Shown here: positions 21,469 through 36,400 of the stretch, piece by piece
How the letters are laid out: the number at the start of each line of letters is the position of its first letter
How positions within the stretch are numbered: the stretch's first letter is position 1
Made by a program: the position numbers and the translations under genes
The notes under the pieces: generated by a model
Database searches by the model: none
Seen by the model: the letters and a program-made list of their open reading frames with translations, nothing else
Told to the model about the DNA's origin: nothing
Source: Mya arenaria
Taxonomy: Eukaryota; Mollusca; Bivalvia; Myida; Myidae
Reading direction: 5' to 3'
Assembly: GCF_026914265.1 (NCBI RefSeq)
Contig: NC_069123.1
Location: forward strand, 32,224,678-32,288,677
Length of the DNA stretch: 64,000 nt

Positions 21469-24400
21469 CTGGAAACATGATGAAATATGATCATATCTTA
21501 TTACATCTGATAATTTAACAGATATTTTCAAAAACAAATTAAACATATTTACAAATAGGATTGTTACTGTAGGCATAAACAAACAATCATTTTTTTGAAA
21601 GTGTTTTGAGAGTGTCATTTACATGTCACTACAAGCAGCACTGTTACAGGGTGCTGCTGAAGAGGAAAATGATGTTAAAGGGACTAGACACCAGATGGTC
21701 CCAAAATCAGCAAATAGATTATTTTCACAAAACAAGCTATGAGCTAGTATGAGGCTGATAATTAGATCAATTTACATGATTAAAATGATATTTTGTCGCT
21801 GTCTCAGCTGAGTTTGCCCGTTTAAAAATAGCGCATAATGGTTTCCCAGTTTTTAATGTGTATATTTAGCATGTGAAAGTCACATTATTAGTAGGTTCCA
21901 GTCAGTTCGAATTGGAAAAATACTGTGAAAGATACATGTGTTGTAAGTGATGTCAGATACATCAGTAAGTAAGATTCAATGTACTGTACACAACGATATC
22001 AATTTTATGTAAGGTTTTGACAATTTTCTTTTTTACTTGCAATTGTATCATTTGTGTCTAGTCCCTTTAAGAGTGAAAAGGACACATTTCATTGTGCTGT
22101 GAAGAACTGATATATTCCAAGTTTGACAGAAATGTTCAGCTTTGTGTTTATTTGGAGTAATATTAAGTTTCAACTGCCAAATATGTTTGAATGCGTTTTA
22201 ATACAATCATATTACAAGTTAAAATCAAAAGCAAAAAAAAATATTTCATTATATTAAGAATTCTATGAAGGCAGAAGGGTGAATGTGATGGTGTCCATGA
22301 GGGCAGAAGAGTGCTACCAAAAATAAACAGGGTGCAGCACCAATGTTGGATAAACAACTAATTTAAAAAAGATCACTAACTCTTCAGGTAAAACCCTACA
22401 TATGAAGTATGTTGTATGTACATTGTTAGAAGCCCCAAAGTCCTTTACCTGACTGTCTCTCTGCAGATCTGTTCCTCATCTTCACCTCATGCCGCTCCCG
22501 TGACCTGACCTCCTGCCGTCCCCTTGACCTTCGACTCTCAGATTCACTTCCAGATGACCTTTCACCTCTAGATTCTTGCACATTGAGTGGCCTTGAACTT
22601 GAACTTTGACCTCGACTACTTGACCCAACGGCAGAGGTTGGTCTCCTTTGACCTTTGTACTCTTGGGAAACACTTGCTACAGCAGTCACAGGTCTAGAAG
22701 GATTACTTCCTCTTGGAAGTGGAGGCTTATCGGCCATACTTTTTGTGTTTAATTGTTCATTTGGAAGACTTATGGGCTGATTGTCTAATAGACCCTGACC
22801 TTGAACTTGAAGGCCAATATTGTGACCATCATAATCGTCATAGTCACCAGTATTTTGCCTTGAAGGGACAGAGTATTGTCTTTCCACAGGGTCTCTGGTA
22901 GATCTAGCTGACTCAGGGTAGCTTTTTCTGACAGGTTGGGGTGTGGAATAGTTTCTGGCTGGTACAGGAGGTGAGGGGGATTTTCTGACCTGTTGGGGTG
23001 TAGCAAACATATCCGTTCTGTAAGGGGGTGAGTCGGGAGAACGATTTACTGACTGGGCAACTGCATTTGTAACCTTTTGATTAACACTTCTACTGTTGAC
23101 TGTTTCAGAGCCTTTCAATTTAGCACCAGTCGGTTTTGATGCAATGCTTGGTTTATTTATTGGATTGGCATATACTTTTAACTTCACATTATTTGGAACT
23201 GTACCATTCATTATTGCATTTTCGCGCTCATTGTTCAAAACATTGGACTGCAGAGGTCTTGCACTACTCACTTTCTGATAAGCCATCTGACTGGGCTGAT
23301 AAGCAGTTGGGCTGTTATCTAAAGGGGAAGGGGGAGCACTTCCATCACTTCCAGAAGTGAATGAGTGACTGTTCTTGCTTGAATCAACGCTGTCTGACCT
23401 TCTGTAGTGCTCTCTCGGTGGAATTTTTGGAGGAGGTCGAAGAGTGCCACTTTTGTCAGTAACATTTTTACTTTTTATGATTTGTTCAACAACAGATGTT
23501 CTTTGTCTATCGGTAATTCTAGGAGATATGTCACCATTGTAATTCTGTGACAGAGGAGTTTGGTTTGGGAACAGTTCCTTTTTTGGAGATTCATGTGTGT
23601 CATGTTTTGGTTGTTGTCTCGGAGAATTAATGCCCATACCTTCTCTTTTTGGGGAGGTAATATCTCTTTGAGAATTATGTCCCCTTGGAGAGTTCATTTC
23701 CCATCTATCACTAGAGTCTCTATTATAATACTCAGCATCTTGATACTGTTTCTCTTTTCTAGGAGTTATTTCCCTTCTCAGCTCTTCAATTAAAGAGGCT
23801 TCCTCATTTAGAAGAACTTGAGAATGCCTATCCAGGGGAGCTTCTGATTTCGACCGTACATGAGACACAGCACCATCCCTTTTCTCATTTTCAGATAACT
23901 TCACTTTATTTACTAACAAATCTGAGTAATCTTGAACACGCTCACCATTCCATACTTCATTTGAAGAGTAGGCACCCTTTCTACCTTCAAATGAAGAGTT
24001 CTGTGTCACTTTTTTGCCTTCACTCACTGAAGATTTGGAAGTCGCCACACTCAATGGAGGTTCATTGACACTGAACACCCAATGTGAATTGGAGAGTAAA
24101 TTGTCATGAGTATTGTTTGTAAGCTGTTTTCGCTGATAGAACAGGAGGTATGCAGCCTTACTTATGATTTCGTTAGACTGCAATGGTTGTACGGTTGTGT
24201 CATCAAATTCATACCACTGCATATTCACTGGGTTTTTACAGTATGCTGAAATTGATAAACCATGCATTTAAAGGGGCATTCATGCTTTATCGGGGCAGAC
24301 ATCTTAAAAAATATTTTCATGTGAAATGTGACCAAAATGCTCGTTTTAATGATAAAACATCATCAAAAGTTCCAATTAAAGCTTAATTTTTACAATGTAA

Positions 24401-27400
24401 ATAATACTTGAAAAAACTGACAGAAAATGCACTTATTGTAATGCTAATGAAAAATGAATTATTTAAGGCTTTGATTCACTTAATTTTCGCTGAATGAGTA
24501 ACACATAAAAGACACGCCATTAATACAATATGTGTAAGTCTGATTCTGTATCATATGTAATATTTTCTACAAATTCATTTACAGCGTATGAGGCTTTGTT
24601 GAAGTTTCATGTGTAATATCTTTCATGAAATGAAAAAAACAAACTACTGACATTCAGCTCTTTAAGAATTAATAAGAAACATCATCATAACCCAGCCTTT
24701 CTTAGCTACTACTAGTCACACTCATCCTCAAGGTGCAACATGTATTCAATTACAGGTGAAACATGGACATGTATTTGAGAATTGGACTTTCAAGAATTTC
24801 TAAGAATAGCATAGAAAATGTGGAACATGTTTATAATTATTATTCTTGCATGAGTATTTCATGCAGTTTGATATGGCTATTTTTTTGCAAGTGTCCATGG
24901 CAACTCTACCACTCATCTACTTTGTCAACATCAAATCACACGTCTGGTAAAAGCGATATGTCTTGTTTCTTTATATTCAGAACTTAATTATTTAAGTAGA
25001 GCTCAGACTGTTCAGCTGTACAGGAAACTGGACATGTTAATTCTTGTGACCACCACACAAACACAGAAAGTTAATTCATACTCGCACTCGTCAAGGCCAA
25101 TTTGGCGTGATCTCCGATAAGATTGTTAGTCATTTTACGCTTTTGGAGCATATTGCACAGACATAATGGAACCCTGGTTAAAGTTACCCTGGTTCTTTAT
25201 CATGCATCAGTGTATAGCACTGTCAAACAGGACCCCCATTAAACATTCCTCCTGACACACGTCAAAAAGTATTTTTTTTTAAGTGGTTGCGGTGGGAAAT
25301 TGAACCTGCAACCCCTTGATTGACAGTCAATAGTGTTACCACTAGACCATGGATCCACCTTTTTATCAAATCACTTACCTGTATAGTGTCCCCCACTCAT
25401 GTTGCCATAGTGATTTGAGACAGCATAAAGATCATACTGGTTGGTGACATCATCGTCATGACAACCAGGGGTCTCCAACAGAAGGTGAGGGGTCATGTCA
25501 AGGTCATGGGGGAAGTTCACTAGGACGTTCACCTTGTTTTTCCGCAATCCACACTAAAGAAAGGAAAAGACAAAAGTAATTACTATAAACTGTTTACAAT
25601 TTTACTTAGCAGTTAAGATGAGAGTGATAAAAAAATCGTAGTTGAAACTTATTTCTTTAACAATTATTGTGAAACAAGTTATTACGACATTTTATTAATC
25701 ACTCTCATTGGCATGATGTTGCTCATGAGAGTGGCCTTGTGTTGTTGGGGAAAACGGAGTAACTGGAGGAAACGCACTTGTCTTGCTTGGTGACCACAAA
25801 CCAAACTCACATGCACCCAGAATGGGAATCAAACTCAGGTCGCCTAGGTGAAAAGCGAGTGTGCTAACCACCAGCTATTCAGACAACCTAAAACATCTGA
25901 TGGAAGATGCCCTACAACATGAATGACTACAATGCGCCAATCAAGATTGGAAATCTGCAAGAAGCTAGGTCAGAAAGGGCACTTTTGGTGCTCATTGAAT
26001 GAACCTTAATTGGGCAATTACAATGGGAGTGTTCAATTCATATTGTGTGTATGTTTGTAACTACTTTCAATACTAATAGTTTGTTTATAAATGTTACCTT
26101 TATATATAGCTGTTATCTTTACCTAAGTGTCAAAATTATGTAAATTATTTTAAATATTTCTGAAAATTGACTTGACAATATGTCCAATAAATATGAAATA
26201 TAGTTCATTATCATCAAAGAAAGCGCTTGATTCACTGATTAAATTATATCAAGACATCATTGAACAAAACGCATCCACGAAAATCAAAGAACATTTGAGC
26301 CAAGGTGCAATTTTGTACTAATATTATCAGCAATATTTAAGTGAATGGTTTTGCGCTTAAGAAGTAATTTTTTTTACATGTAGTTAGTTAGGAATGAGAT
26401 TTTGAGTCAGTTAATTATTAAAGAAATTGCTTATTTCTGTTGCATTCTATTTCAATAAGCAACACCCTTATTGATTTTATTTACATTTAAGACAATTGGG
26501 CTGTGTAAATAATTGAAAAAATAATTAAAATAACCGCAAGAATTAAATTTGTTATATATAATTGTTCATGAAATACTAAGGGCTATTCCATTTAAACATA
26601 TAACCCCTGGGGGGGAAGGCACTTTTAAATAATGCCACCCCCCTACAGAAGCAAATTTACCCTTGTTGGGTCCAAATTAGCGAAAAAAGACACCCACCTA
26701 TATACTAATGAAAGAATTGCCTTCCCCCATGGGTTATTTGTTTTACTGGAATAGCCCTAAATTAAGACTTAGATTTTGTATCATCCATTTTCTTAAGACT
26801 ACAAATCTACCTACAGGTCTGAATGACTTTAAGCTGCACTCTCACAGATTGACCGTTTTGACCACTTTTTTATTTTTGTTTTGGACTGAACCAATTTTTG
26901 TGTTAATGTCAGGAAACCAGTGTTTTAAGACTGCTGACAAAAGTTCAGATCACAGTTTTTCATATTTGCTGTCGAAAATTGATGTTTTATGGCTAAGAGC
27001 ATTACTAACTCTTTCAAGAAGAAAAAAAATTTCGGCAGTTTTCCAAACAATTGACATCTGTTCTATAGTGAGTTTTCTTTTATGACACAATTGAAGGCAT
27101 TAATGCCAAAATCAGCTGAATCTGAGACAAACAATTTAATAAAAAAAGTCAATCCGTGAGAGTGAAGCTTTAAGATGGATGACTGGTATATAGGAATAGA
27201 ATAGTTTATTTGTATTTAAACATAATGTCCATTATCCATCATCCATCAACATGATCATACATATAAACAATAGTCAATATACCATTTAGTATTACATTAA
27301 GGATACATTACAAAGGCGTGGACCACAAAACAACTTACATGTCTGAATCGTTTAAGATGGATGACTAGTATATCAGGCGTGGACCAGAGTCCCAGCTTTT

Positions 27401-30400
27401 TAATGGCCCCGTCCTGCACTTTTCCACAGTACGGGCAGTTCCACGCATCTCCCTCACCCAGCTGTGATGTTAAGAGAAATCAGTATACATACAACATGTA
27501 AATAGAAAAAATATGAATTTATCCTTAATAGGAGTATGCAGAGATAATTTTAACAGAATATGAATATATTTTCATATATAAGTAAGAAAGCAAACAAAAA
27601 TTAAATTACAGTTGAACCCTGTTGGATCGAACCCGCTTGGCTCGAATTCCTCATTGGCTCAAAATAGATGTCGAGGACCGATTTCTATATACTGAAAATA
27701 AGCATTTCCGCTTGGTTCTAAATTTTATGAGGCTCGAGGTATTTTCTCCAGTCCCAGGGAGTTTGAGCCTTCGGGGTTCAACTGTATATCTATCTAGGGT
27801 TACAGTTGAAGAGTTATGGAAGGGTGCTGCACCCTGTCCCTTTTTGGTAACACCCTTCTGCCCTTGTGGTCAATAAAAACTAATACAATGATTCTAAATA
27901 TATACATATATGGCCTTTGAAGCCAAATATTAACTAAGGGCTATTCCATTAAAACACATAACCCACAGGGCTAATTTTTTCGCTAAATTGGACCCCGAAA
28001 GGATACGTTTGCTTCTGTAGGGAGGTGGTATATTTTAAAAGTGCCTTCCCCCCAGGGGTTAAATGTTTAAATGGAAAAGCCCTAAACACTATTTTTACAT
28101 TTATTGTGAAATTCATTATGTTCAAGTTCTTTATAGCCAGATACAATGTACCCTTTTCTCCCTAAGCACCCTGTCCCTTTTCTGCAGCACCCTGTCTTTT
28201 TTAAAACCTTGCTAAACCCTAATCTAATTAAGTACACGTAGATACAATAATAAATCAATATAATAGAGTAACGACTAGGTCTGCTAAATAATCTTGCAAG
28301 CAAATATCTGAAGGGGCTGAAAGAAGATTTGAGCAAGAACAAAGGAAAAATGAAGACAAAAAACATATTACAATGAAACTGTTTCATGTTCATTTGTTTT
28401 AAACATCAGCTTGTGTAGGCTGATAATTTGAAAATTATCTTAAAGCAGAATTAAACTAAAAAGCAAAAAGTAACAGTTTGCTGTCTCACAAAATATTCAA
28501 AATGGCCTACAGCGAACACACCAATTGCACATACTATAAAACATATTTCATTTTTTTGCAATACCATCATTAAGCACATGTTATTACAGTTATACGTATA
28601 TTCTGATTTTGATACAGTAGAACCATTGTTTTCAATGTTGAACATATGAACAGGTTCACAACAATATACTGCATTGATCAATCACGTAATGCAGTATTAA
28701 ATTAAGGAAACACATTCTAAAGAAAAAAACAAACAATTTAAAGGCTATCTATTAAGCTTGCTTTAATGGATAACTCTAAATTGATAATTAATTCATGCAT
28801 CAATTTATTTCATGGTAGAACATGCTTGTGGTATTTACAATTTACTTTGATGGACAGAAATTTATAATGCATTAGGCGTTAATACGTAGCATATTATCAT
28901 AGAACATAATTACCTACTTGTCAATATAACATTAATCTTATTGTTTTTGCAAAATGTCTCTGCTTCAAAAAAGACATTATGAAATGCTATGAAATAACTG
29001 TACCATATACGGATATAAGCTACATACAAACAAACTAGCAATTGCTCAATGAATCAGTTATTTTGATAACAATTAATGAATTATTTTGATAAAAGACATA
29101 CTAAATAAGTTACATTTTAAATGTAGGGCTTTCTTTCAAAAAGACCACAGGCACAGTAACAAATTAGTTATACAAGAAAAACTGTTCAGTGCTACAATGC
29201 AAACCTATTGAGTGCTTCTCACCTTTTCCTCCTTTGTGAAGAGTCTGAGACAGTCATCAAGGGATACAGAGGAAGGCTGGGTAAGACTGAGGCGGGCTTT
29301 GTGAACAGAGCTGTGTTCATCTACCACATCTTTGTCATTGTCAACTATCCTGGGAAAGAAAGAATAAAAATACTTTTAAAGCCCTATTTGGGGTATTTTA
29401 TCCTTAAACCTATAAATCATTTTAAGTTTTCATATTTTATTTATGTATGCATTTGGAAAACAGCTTTTGTTTAATGTCTTGGCCGGCATTTAATTGATTC
29501 TGTATTCAATTTCAAATATGCATCACATTTGCTTAGCAGTTGTTTCCCATTTCACCTACCGTTTTTTTGCTACAAGGTAACTGTGACTTTGACATTTGAC
29601 CTACTGATCCCAAAATCTATAGGGGTTATTCAGCAAGAAAACTTTTTTTTTCATCTTAAGGTCATCTTGAATTTTTGACCTACTGATCCCAAAATCAGTA
29701 GGGGTCATTCACTAGTAATTGCCAAATGGCATACCAAGTCCTAAGATCCTTGATGCTGATGTAATTGAGCGGAAAGTGTTTTTTTTCACCTCAAGGTCAC
29801 CTCAATCATGACCGTTGACCTATTGATCTAAAAATCAATAGGGTTCATCTACTGAACTGGCATACCAAGTATGAAGTACCTGGGTGCAAGCGTTCTTAAG
29901 TTATTGAGTGGAAACCATTTTTCAGCTTTAGGTCACCGCCAACATAACGTTTTTCACCTGAAAGTCAACACAACCTTGACCTTTGACCTACTAATCTCAG
30001 AATCGATAGGGGTCATCCACTGGTCATGACCAATTTGTATACCAAGTATGAAGTTCCTGGACCAAAAGGATGTTCAGTTATTAAGTGGAAACCGCTTTTC
30101 CCTTCAAGGTCACCTTGACCTTGACACTTGACTTTCTTATCTCATAATCAGTAGGGGTCATCTACTGGTCATGACCAACTTCATACCAAGTTTGAAGCTC
30201 CTGGGTCATAGCGTTCTCAAGTCATTGATCGGAAACGGAGGGGGGAGACATAAGTATTACCTCTACTTAGTGACTGGATCCCATTTCAATTATATATTAC
30301 CTTTGCTAAGCGACTGTAATCCATCTCAAATGTGTATTACCTTTGATAAGTGACTTTATCCCGTTTCAATAATATATTACCTTTACTTAGCACCTGTCTC

Positions 30401-33400
30401 CCATTCCAATTATATATTACCTATGCTTAGCTACTGTTTCCCATTTTCAAATATGTATTGACTTTGCTTAGCGGCTGTTTCCCATTTTCAAATATGTATT
30501 GACTTTGCTTAGCGGCTGTTTCCCATTTTCAAATATGTATTGACTTTGCTTAGCGGCTGTTTCCCATTTTCAAATATGTATTGACTTTGCTTAGCGGCTG
30601 TTTCCCATTTTCAAATATGTATTGACTTTGCTTAGCGGCTGTTTCCCATTTTCAAATATGTATTGACTATGCTTAGCGGCTGTTTCCCATTTTCAAATAT
30701 GTATTGACTTTGCTTAGCGGCTGTTTCCCATTTCAAATACATGTATGTATTACCTTTTCTTAGCAGCTGTATGAAATATGCATTACCTTTGCTTTGTGGC
30801 TGTATCCCATTCTACTACAAACTTCACATGTGAAGAACCATAATCCTCCCTGTAGGTTGCCATGGCTCTGAAATCAAAGTTACAGAAGGTCATCTAAAAT
30901 ATATCATTACAAATACATATTTTTTTATTAGTTTTTCTATGATCAATACAATTAATTTTAATTCTAGGGATCATATTTACAAATATTTACTCCTCAACTT
31001 CCATTCCTTAAATGAACTGCCTTTCGACAATTGCAGTTATCATCCGATGAAAGCATCATCTTCCAATATGTTCGGATCGCGAATCACTGCATTACAATAT
31101 ATATGGAAATTGTTTATCTTGCTAATGTTTGTATTGTGTCCGCAGGTTCCGTAAACAATAAATTAACATTTTTAGAAAGTGTTAATTTATGATATGTTAA
31201 ATGTATTGTTTAGAAAGTGTCAATTTATGATATGTTAAATGTATTATTGCCATAAGTGTTTCAATTTTACGTTTAAAAGTAATTTCAAGTGGTTGATCTT
31301 TTCCCGCGTTATTGTGATGTCATTTGTTAAAAAATTATCAGGGATATGAACGCAATAGGGCTGGTCAAAGTATACCCACCCCGATAATGACATCACTCCC
31401 GCAATTCATTTCTTAAATGAAGTGCCCGGTAAGCTTTCAAAATCATTTTCCTAAACCGTCTTTTCCATGTGTATATTATATCTTACTAAATTAATTATAC
31501 CAAATAAAATTACAATACCTATAGATTTTAAATATCTTACAATCATTTGATGGATCTTGATTATTTGAAAGTACATGGATATAAAAGGTTTATACTTTAC
31601 AGTTATGTAAAATATTTTTGAGATGTTTCCAGAATACTGCCCCCCGCCCCTTAACTTAAATCCAGGGGTGATATGTTCAAGGGCTTTCATTTTTAACCGA
31701 ACACTTGAAATTTAAAAAATCATGCATTTTTAAATTTAATTTTTTTAAATGAATAGTTTAGTAATACATTTCATTAAATTTCATTTTACTTAAATTCATG
31801 GGCTTTGGCTTGTAAATTCACAGTTAAAAAGTCATTTTGTCACTCTTATGCAAAAACTATTCATGTACATGTATGTGGCCACATCTCGTTTAAAATAGAA
31901 CCTTTTTCTTTTTGCCCTTCCATATGTGCAATCAAAAATTATACCTGTCAATGTCCTGTGTATAGAGAGGCATTTCCACGTTGGTCGCCAGATAGCAGTC
32001 CGAAGGCCCACTCTCAACCACCCGGATGTCAAATATGGCACGCTCAAAATGCTACAATACAACAGCATGCATTATAATTATTTCAAACTGGTCATACTGA
32101 ACCATATCTTTCTGAATTTTATGATTATTTTTAGATAATTTTGTCAAATGTCTATTCTACTACAAACACTATTAAACAACACCAGACATAACAAACAATA
32201 TGCATGCTCTTAGAGTTCCCTCTGTGGTTTGAAAAGTTGTCACAACTTTTTGCTGGGGGTCTAGGGGGCATTATCTTTAAAGGTAGTCACTGTTAATCCG
32301 CAAAGGTCATAAAATTCCAAATTAATTAACCTAGCTGTGCCTCATTATCGTTAAGTCACAACGGCAGCTTGCTTGATTTAAAATTGTCGCCACATTTGTG
32401 ATTTTGTCGCAAATGGCAACAATGGTGATTGCCACGGGAAACCCAGGCTCTACAGGGTTGCCCAAGAAATTCCCAGCTGTGGGTCCAGGGACCCTAATGT
32501 TTATACTCAATACATGTTTATTTTGAGGGTCCACAGGGATGCACAGTAAGTTGGAAATGAGCGTCCCTAGCCAGAAAATTGTCAGGGTCTCAGGTTTTCT
32601 GGGTCAGAGAAATTCCTGACTCATTGAGCTACATGTACAAAATAATATCAGATATTGCAAACAGTAGATTAATCTTTGTAGCTTACATTTTAGAGATAAT
32701 CTTTGGTTTTCAATACTCAATTACTAAAGCTACTATCACTGATCACCATATACCAGCCAGGGAAACATTCAAATTCATACAATGTTATCGCAGTTATTTT
32801 GGAAATGTTGAAGAGCATGAATTTGTAAAATTACCAGTACTGATATAAACATTTTCTTTTATGACTGTACGTTTTCCCAGTTTTGCACGAAAACTACAAT
32901 TATTTTACCAAAAACAAATTCGTGTGAATATTACATGTATATCAATTTCATGAATTACTAGAAAAAATTACAAGACTAAAAAAACAGCTTTTTGAAAAGC
33001 TTCTTTAATTACATTGCTTTTTTCGATCCATTCTTCCGCTACAGCCATTCCCATGGATTTCAGTATGCAGCGTTGTAGAGTGAAGAAATCATAATCACGG
33101 TAAACCTTGATCACTTCTGGATTGCCGAACCTGTAACTGTTGATAGACCCCAGAGCATAAAATCGGCATGAGCAGTTTCGATGTACAGTATATTGTCTTA
33201 AAATTCAATTTTACTTTTTTTGTCTTGGAATCTGCCATTTTTAACCTACATGTGAGGAAACCAGTGATATAATACTGTTGGCATGATCAGACCAGAGTTT
33301 TTAAATTTACATTTGCAAATATGTGTAAATGGCTAAAAGCGCTATTAACATTTTTGGCAGTTTTCAAAATAATCAAGATCTGTTCTATTGCGAGTTACAT

Positions 33401-36400
33401 GTATCTCAATCTGTGAGAGAGCCGCTTTAAAATTAAGATAACTGAATGCGTGAAATAGTATAAACGGCTGGTGACTGCTACATATGATAGATAAATTGAG
33501 TCACCAAAATTATGTAGATCTTTTTGCAATTATTTAAGCGAAGTTTTGAAAACATGACATATTTCAATAGAAAATGATAGAAGTGCAATTTGTATCATTA
33601 TCACCAAAATATATTTTAATGGTGATTACTTAACGACATAATTTAATTACAATTAAACAAGAGATGTTTGTCAAACATGATGCCCCCTGAGCGCCATGTT
33701 GTCAGGATTATATGGACAATTGAATGAAATATGCATGGACCGAAATGACAGCTGATTTGGCACTGACATTGGATGCCGTTGAGGCAGTTTTAAGATTATG
33801 ACCATTCAAAGTGTGAGGATAGAGTGTGTTATGACCATGACGTTTGACTCTATGACCTCAAAATCCATAGGAGTCATCTGCTGGTCACCAAAAACCTAAA
33901 TGTCAAGTTTGAGGGCCATGGGTTCAGGCATTGTCAAGTTATCACACAGACAAGCTTTTTTCGTTCAAGGTCACTGTGACCTTGTCCTTTGACCCGACCA
34001 CCCCCTAAAATCTTAAGGGGTAGGGTCAAAATCATAAGGGGTAATCTACAGGTCAGACGCAACTTCAAGTCAAGTTTGAGGGCCATGGGTGTAAGCATTG
34101 TCGAGTTATCACTTGAAACATTTTCGCATTCAAGGTCACTGTGAACTTGACCTTTGACCCGATGACTCCTAAAATCAATAAGGGTCATCTACTGGTCAGG
34201 CCAAACTTCCATGTCAAGTTTGATGATCATAGGTATAGGCATTGTTGAGATATCACTGGAAGCTGTTTTGCATTAAAGGTTACTCTGACCTTGACCTTGG
34301 CCCGAAGTCCCCCAAAATCAATAGGGGTCATCTACTGGTCAGACCCAACCTTCATGTCAAGTTTGATGACCATAGGTCCAGGAAATGTCGAGTTTGCTTT
34401 CAAGGTCACTGTGACCTTGACCTTTGACCCCTAAAATCAAAAGGGGTCATCTACTGGTCAGGCCCAATCTCCAAGTCAAGTTTGAGGGCCATGGGTGCAC
34501 GCATTGCCGAATTACCACTCGGACAACCTTTTACCATTCAAGGTCACTGTGACCTTGACCTTTCGCCTGATGACCCCCCAAAACAATAGGGGTGAACTAC
34601 TGGTCAGGCCCAACCTCCAAGTCAAGTATGAGGGCCATGGGTGCAGGCATTGTCCAGTTATCACTTGGACAACCTTTTTCTATTCAAGGTCACTGTGACC
34701 TTGACTTTTGGCCTGATGACCCCCCAAAACAATAGGGGTCATCTACTGGTCAGGCCCAACTTCCAAGTCAAGTATGAGGGCCATGGGTGCAGGCATTGTC
34801 GAGTTATCACTCGGACAACCTTTTATCATGCAAAGTCACTGTGACCTTGACCTTTGGCCAGATGACCCCCAAAAACAACAGGGATCTTCTACTGGTCAGG
34901 CTCAACTTCCATATCAAGTTTGATGACCATACGTCTAGGAATTGCTGAGTTATCACTCGGACAAGCTTTGATCTACTGACGGACAGTCTGACAGACCTAC
35001 TGACCGACATGTGCAAAGCAGTATACTCCTCTTCTTCGAAGGGGGGCTTAATAATACATTTTAATTTAAAACTTTCAGCATTTATGTAACTAAAACAGGT
35101 ATTGCCGTGAATAATAGGATTTATATTTAGTTTATACATGATAATAAATGATTACCATCTCTTGCTTGTCTTTTCAACATGAACCAGCAATATCTGTATC
35201 AGATCCCCCTCCGGTGTTTTGTTGATGTCGCTAAATGGGTGGGTCTCAAACACATACACATTTTCAGATTCGTGTATATCTGTAAGGGGCTGATCATCTC
35301 CAAATGTGTTTCCGAAACCAGCATCAGACAACTGACAGAGCACCAACTGTGGAGAAAATTAGGTTTGATTTTTCATTAAAAGGAATCTACTTCATGGCTT
35401 TAAGTAGGTTGAAGTATATGTTATTTTCATTTCACCAGCTTTGAGAGTAAGTAAACAGGCCTTCCATTGGAAGTATATAACTTCCTAAAATGGGCTTAAA
35501 CTTCCGAAATTGAGTCCTTGGAAGTAAAAAAAATCCATAATTTTGGAGAAAACTTCCAAAGGTGAAGGCTTCCAAGTTCAAATAGCAAACCTGGTGTCAA
35601 GCAACTTTTGTGGTCATATTTTCAATTAGCCTTGAATTCAAATTTATCAATTGAATATAAATTTGTGGATTTGCAATTTTTTTTTTTTTGTAAATGTAAA
35701 AAAAATCTTAATAATTAAAACCTGTCATTCTGTTCCCAATGTCGATATTCAGATATTTGTAAACACTTTCAGAACAATTCAGTACTGTATGTTCAAAAGG
35801 GAGACAACCTTTGAAACAATGTTGATGTCAAATTAATTGATATGTACATGTAATCATTGTCAGTTTACAAATTAAATATACATTTACATAGATATACACA
35901 CCCTTTTTGGAGTAACATATAGCTCATGGGCCAGCTTCTCTCGCAGATCCATCACAGTATCCATAACATTCATTTCTACAGCAATTTTTAGTTGTTTCGG
36001 ATTATCATCTAAATATACCACAGTTGCAAATACTGGACGTGTCGATTTTTGAGGTACAGGTATTGAAAGACAAAGGTAAGATTCGTAGGTATTGCTGAAC
36101 TTTTTACAATTTGGACATGTCAATGAAGACTGGTACAAGGCTTGAAATCTATTGAAAATCTCAAACCCACAAGCCGCTGTAAGAACAGCTTCTGGATTGT
36201 TACTCTGGATGGACGTTTCAATCTGAAAAATTAGATAATTCATTAAATAAGTACTTTACTATACTAACTATTACTACTGTTATACAAAATATTACTAATC
36301 ATATGATTTTAAATGGAAAGGAGCTACCAAACATATAACAGGTAAATGCACAACATCCATGCTATAATGGAATGTTACTGTTAATAAAATATTAGCCAAA

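Noticed and set aside
25285-25358. Functional tRNA-Asp gene on the minus strand
   Set aside because: The anticodon loop reads GTC, but the anticodon and acceptor stems have mismatches and an A-run follows, as in a tRNA-derived SINE.
31926-32068. Longest minus frame over USP exon 5 as the coding frame
   Set aside because: Its peptide has no USP similarity; the shorter frame (HFERAIFDIRVVES) fits exon phases and the family.
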